Source of the DNA: Candidatus Hermodarchaeota archaeon
Lineage (GTDB): Archaea; Asgardarchaeota; Hermodarchaeia; Hermodarchaeales; Hermodarchaeaceae
Direction: 5' to 3'
NCBI GenBank assembly: GCA_016839805.1
Contig: JAEOTO010000036.1
Span: forward strand, 1-33,007
DNA length: 33,007 nt
The notes under the pieces were generated by a model. That model had not been told where the DNA came from. It did no database searches and saw nothing but the letters and a program-made list of their open reading frames with translations. A program made the position numbers and the translations under genes. How positions within the stretch are numbered: position 1 is the stretch's first letter; each line of letters starts with the position of its first letter. Positions 31,497 through 33,007 of the stretch are shown here, one piece after another.

Positions 31497-33007
31497 GTCC
31501 TAAAACCCGAAGGAGAGAACCGTCCAAACGCAAACAATTAGGTCAATATTACACACCCGCTTGGATCGTCGATTATATCGTTGAACACACATTAGGCCCA
31601 GCACTTAATGAGGATCCAGAACGATTATTGGGTGAATTCACGGTTCTTGATCCAGCTTGTGGCGATGGCGCTTTCCTTATCGGAGCTTTACAATTCCTGG
31701 CACAACAAGCCGAATCATTTCCTAGGACGCAACATCGCTTACTCTTCCGAAGTATTGTGGATAGCATCCATGGAGTAGACGTCGATCCCAAGGCTTTGAA
31801 AAAGTGCCAACAACAATTAGAAGAGATAAGTGAAACGATCCTCAAAATCTCAGCAGATTTCTCACAACGCGTACTCCTTGGTAATAGTCTCATCCAAACA
31901 GAAGCCAACGCAACAAGGATATTTGGTGACAAATTAGAAGAAAGGCATCCACTAGATTGGCATCGAGTCTATCCTTGGGTAATGCGGGATGGAGGTTTCG
32001 ACGTCATTATTGGGAATCCTCCGTTTCTCGGTATCAAAGCCATGGACGACTCACTCAAAAACTACATCCGCAGCCGATACCGAACCGTCCACCAACAATT
32101 TGACATTCTCATTCCCTTCATCGAACTGGGACTACAACTTCTCCGACCTGGCGGTCGACTCGGTTACATCATCAGCAACAAAATCCTTGCTGCAGACTAT
32201 GGAACACAACTCCGTAAAACCCTCGTCTCCAACTTCATTATTGAACAAATGGTTGACCTCTCCAACCTCAACGCCTTCGAAAATGCCGCAACCTACCCTC
32301 ATATCATCATTCTTCGCAAACCCCGTCGACCCGAAGAAATTCACAACAATAAAACCCAACTCCCCTTACCACCCACCAAACCAGGCGATTTCACCACAGA
32401 ATCCGAACAAGATAATTCCATTCCGCAACATTACTTCGCGACTCTCCCCAACTATATTCTCGCTCCATCCCTGTCCGAAGAAAAATATTCCATCCTCCGC
32501 AAGTTAATACACAACACTGTTCCTCTGGGTCAAACGTGTACTATTCGCTGCGGAATCGCAAAAACTGGGTTCACCAAACACCTCATCTCTAAAGATAAAT
32601 ACGCCCGCTTGTCTGCTAGAAAAAAACAAAACACACTGGCTTTTCTCAATGCCGGTGACGTCCGTCGCTATCACCTCCACCAAAGTAGATACCTCACCTA
32701 CACTCCAAAACTAACCTCTGATGACCAATGGCAGACCTTCCACGAACCCAAAATTGTTATCGCTGGCATGGCTAAACAGCTCCGTGTCGCTTTAGACTCG
32801 GCTGGACACGCCCTAGGTCGAGTTTACTATATTACTCAACAACAGGCCCCCTACAATCCATACTTTCTCCTGGCGATACTCAACTCTCGCCTTATCAATG
32901 CCTATTTCTCCCTCCTATTCGTTGCCACTCACCTTCGCAGTGGATACATCCGTTACAACGCTACCTACCTCAATCAAATCCCCCTGGCAACTCCAACCCA
33001 ACACCAA
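31493..33007 (+). CDS. N6-adenine DNA methylase, Eco57I/type IIG class, 3' end outside window
   Basis: 505 codons are open to the window edge. The N-terminus (KRKQLGQYYTPAWIVDYIV) is the conserved entry to gamma-class N6 methylases. The SAM motif I is D53-P-A-C-G57, motif IV is N175-P-P-F178 (IIGNPPFLG), and IDGVDVDP-like acidic residues follow motif I (HGVDVDP). The region from ~320 on, with ILAPSLSEEKYSILRK, LNAGDVRRY, KIVIAG and YFLLAILNSRLINAYF, is the TaqI-like target-recognition domain of type IIG enzymes. No N-terminal nuclease domain is fused, so a separate endonuclease may lie to the right, or the enzyme may be an orphan methylase. The start is coupled to the 13-codon ORF. Confidence 0.9.
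   Translation, partial: MSPKTRRREPSKRKQLGQYYTPAWIVDYIVEHTLGPALNEDPERLLGEFTVLDPACGDGAFLIGALQFLAQQAESFPRTQHRLLFRSIVDSIHGVDVDPKALKKCQQQLEEISETILKISADFSQRVLLGNSLIQTEANATRIFGDKLEERHPLDWHRVYPWVMRDGGFDVIIGNPPFLGIKAMDDSLKNYIRSRYRTVHQQFDILIPFIELGLQLLRPGGRLGYIISNKILAADYGTQLRKTLVSNFIIEQMVDLSNLNAFENAATYPHIIILRKPRRPEEIHNNKTQLPLPPTKPGDFTTESEQDNSIPQHYFATLPNYILAPSLSEEKYSILRKLIHNTVPLGQTCTIRCGIAKTGFTKHLISKDKYARLSARKKQNTLAFLNAGDVRRYHLHQSRYLTYTPKLTSDDQWQTFHEPKIVIAGMAKQLRVALDSAGHALGRVYYITQQQAPYNPYFLLAILNSRLINAYFSLLFVATHLRSGYIRYNATYLNQIPLATPTQHQ

Noticed and set aside
31989..32507. 172-codon plus-strand frame inside the methylase
   Set aside because: The methylase frame runs through with motifs I and IV; this is its out-of-frame shadow.
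1..33007. CRISPR array or prophage
   Set aside because: No regularly spaced repeats, integrase, phage structural genes or tRNA-adjacent attachment site were seen in the window.

Overview
The window reads as a chromosomal segment of an archaeon, most likely an Asgard archaeon. Archaeal evidence: a TFIIB-type initiation factor, an archaeal/eukaryotic-type tryptophanyl-tRNA synthetase, an intron-containing tRNA-Trp, and TTTAAA-like TATA boxes ahead of many genes. The Asgard assignment is inference. It rests on eukaryote-like proteins: a small GTPase fused to a longin-like domain, and a longin-like/roadblock-like/winged-helix protein next to a MinD-type ATPase. I cannot name the lineage within Asgard from sequence alone.

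Layout. 1-5.3 kb: a cut-off ATP-cone-like protein (-), an orphan membrane protein bracketed by a 30-bp imperfect direct repeat, trpS (-), a membrane protein with a zinc-ribbon tail, tRNA-Trp with a 68-nt intron, and a PAP2-family phosphatase lacking one motif histidine. 5.3-7.7 kb: a thiol/sulfur redox group, with glutaredoxin plus ferredoxin-disulfide reductase/rubredoxin overlapping on the minus strand and a divergent metallo-beta-lactamase/rhodanese protein. 7.7-11.6 kb: a lactate-permease-family transporter divergent from a FAD amino/hydroxy-acid oxidoreductase, then a histidine phosphatase. 11.7-16.2 kb: a large surface protein with a strong terminator, two small unknown proteins, an iron-sulfur-flavoprotein-like reductase, acylphosphatase and a small zinc-ribbon protein. 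16.2-17.1 kb: the longin-GTPase fusion.

17.3-24 kb is a corrinoid methyl-transfer neighbourhood. It holds a cysK-like / corrinoid protein / MttB-like operon without an amber (pyrrolysine) codon, an IS200/IS605-type element with a lone tnpB whose expected ATG reads ACG, sfsA, and a MtaA-like (UroD-family) methyltransferase. The MttB homologue would demethylate a methylated amine onto the corrinoid protein, and the MtaA-like enzyme could pass the methyl group on. 24.1-27.5 kb: tfb and a secreted gingipain-like (C25) peptidase with Ig-like repeats and a C-terminal membrane anchor.

27.5-33 kb: the MinD-like ATPase, the longin/roadblock/wHTH protein, a 12-TM MFS-like carrier with a C-terminal helix-hairpin-helix and basic tail, and an N6-adenine DNA methylase (type IIG/Eco57I class) that runs off the right edge, preceded by a 13-codon leader ORF. 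The strongest candidates for undescribed biology are the two eukaryote-like fusion proteins with their ATPase, and the transporter-HhH fusion.
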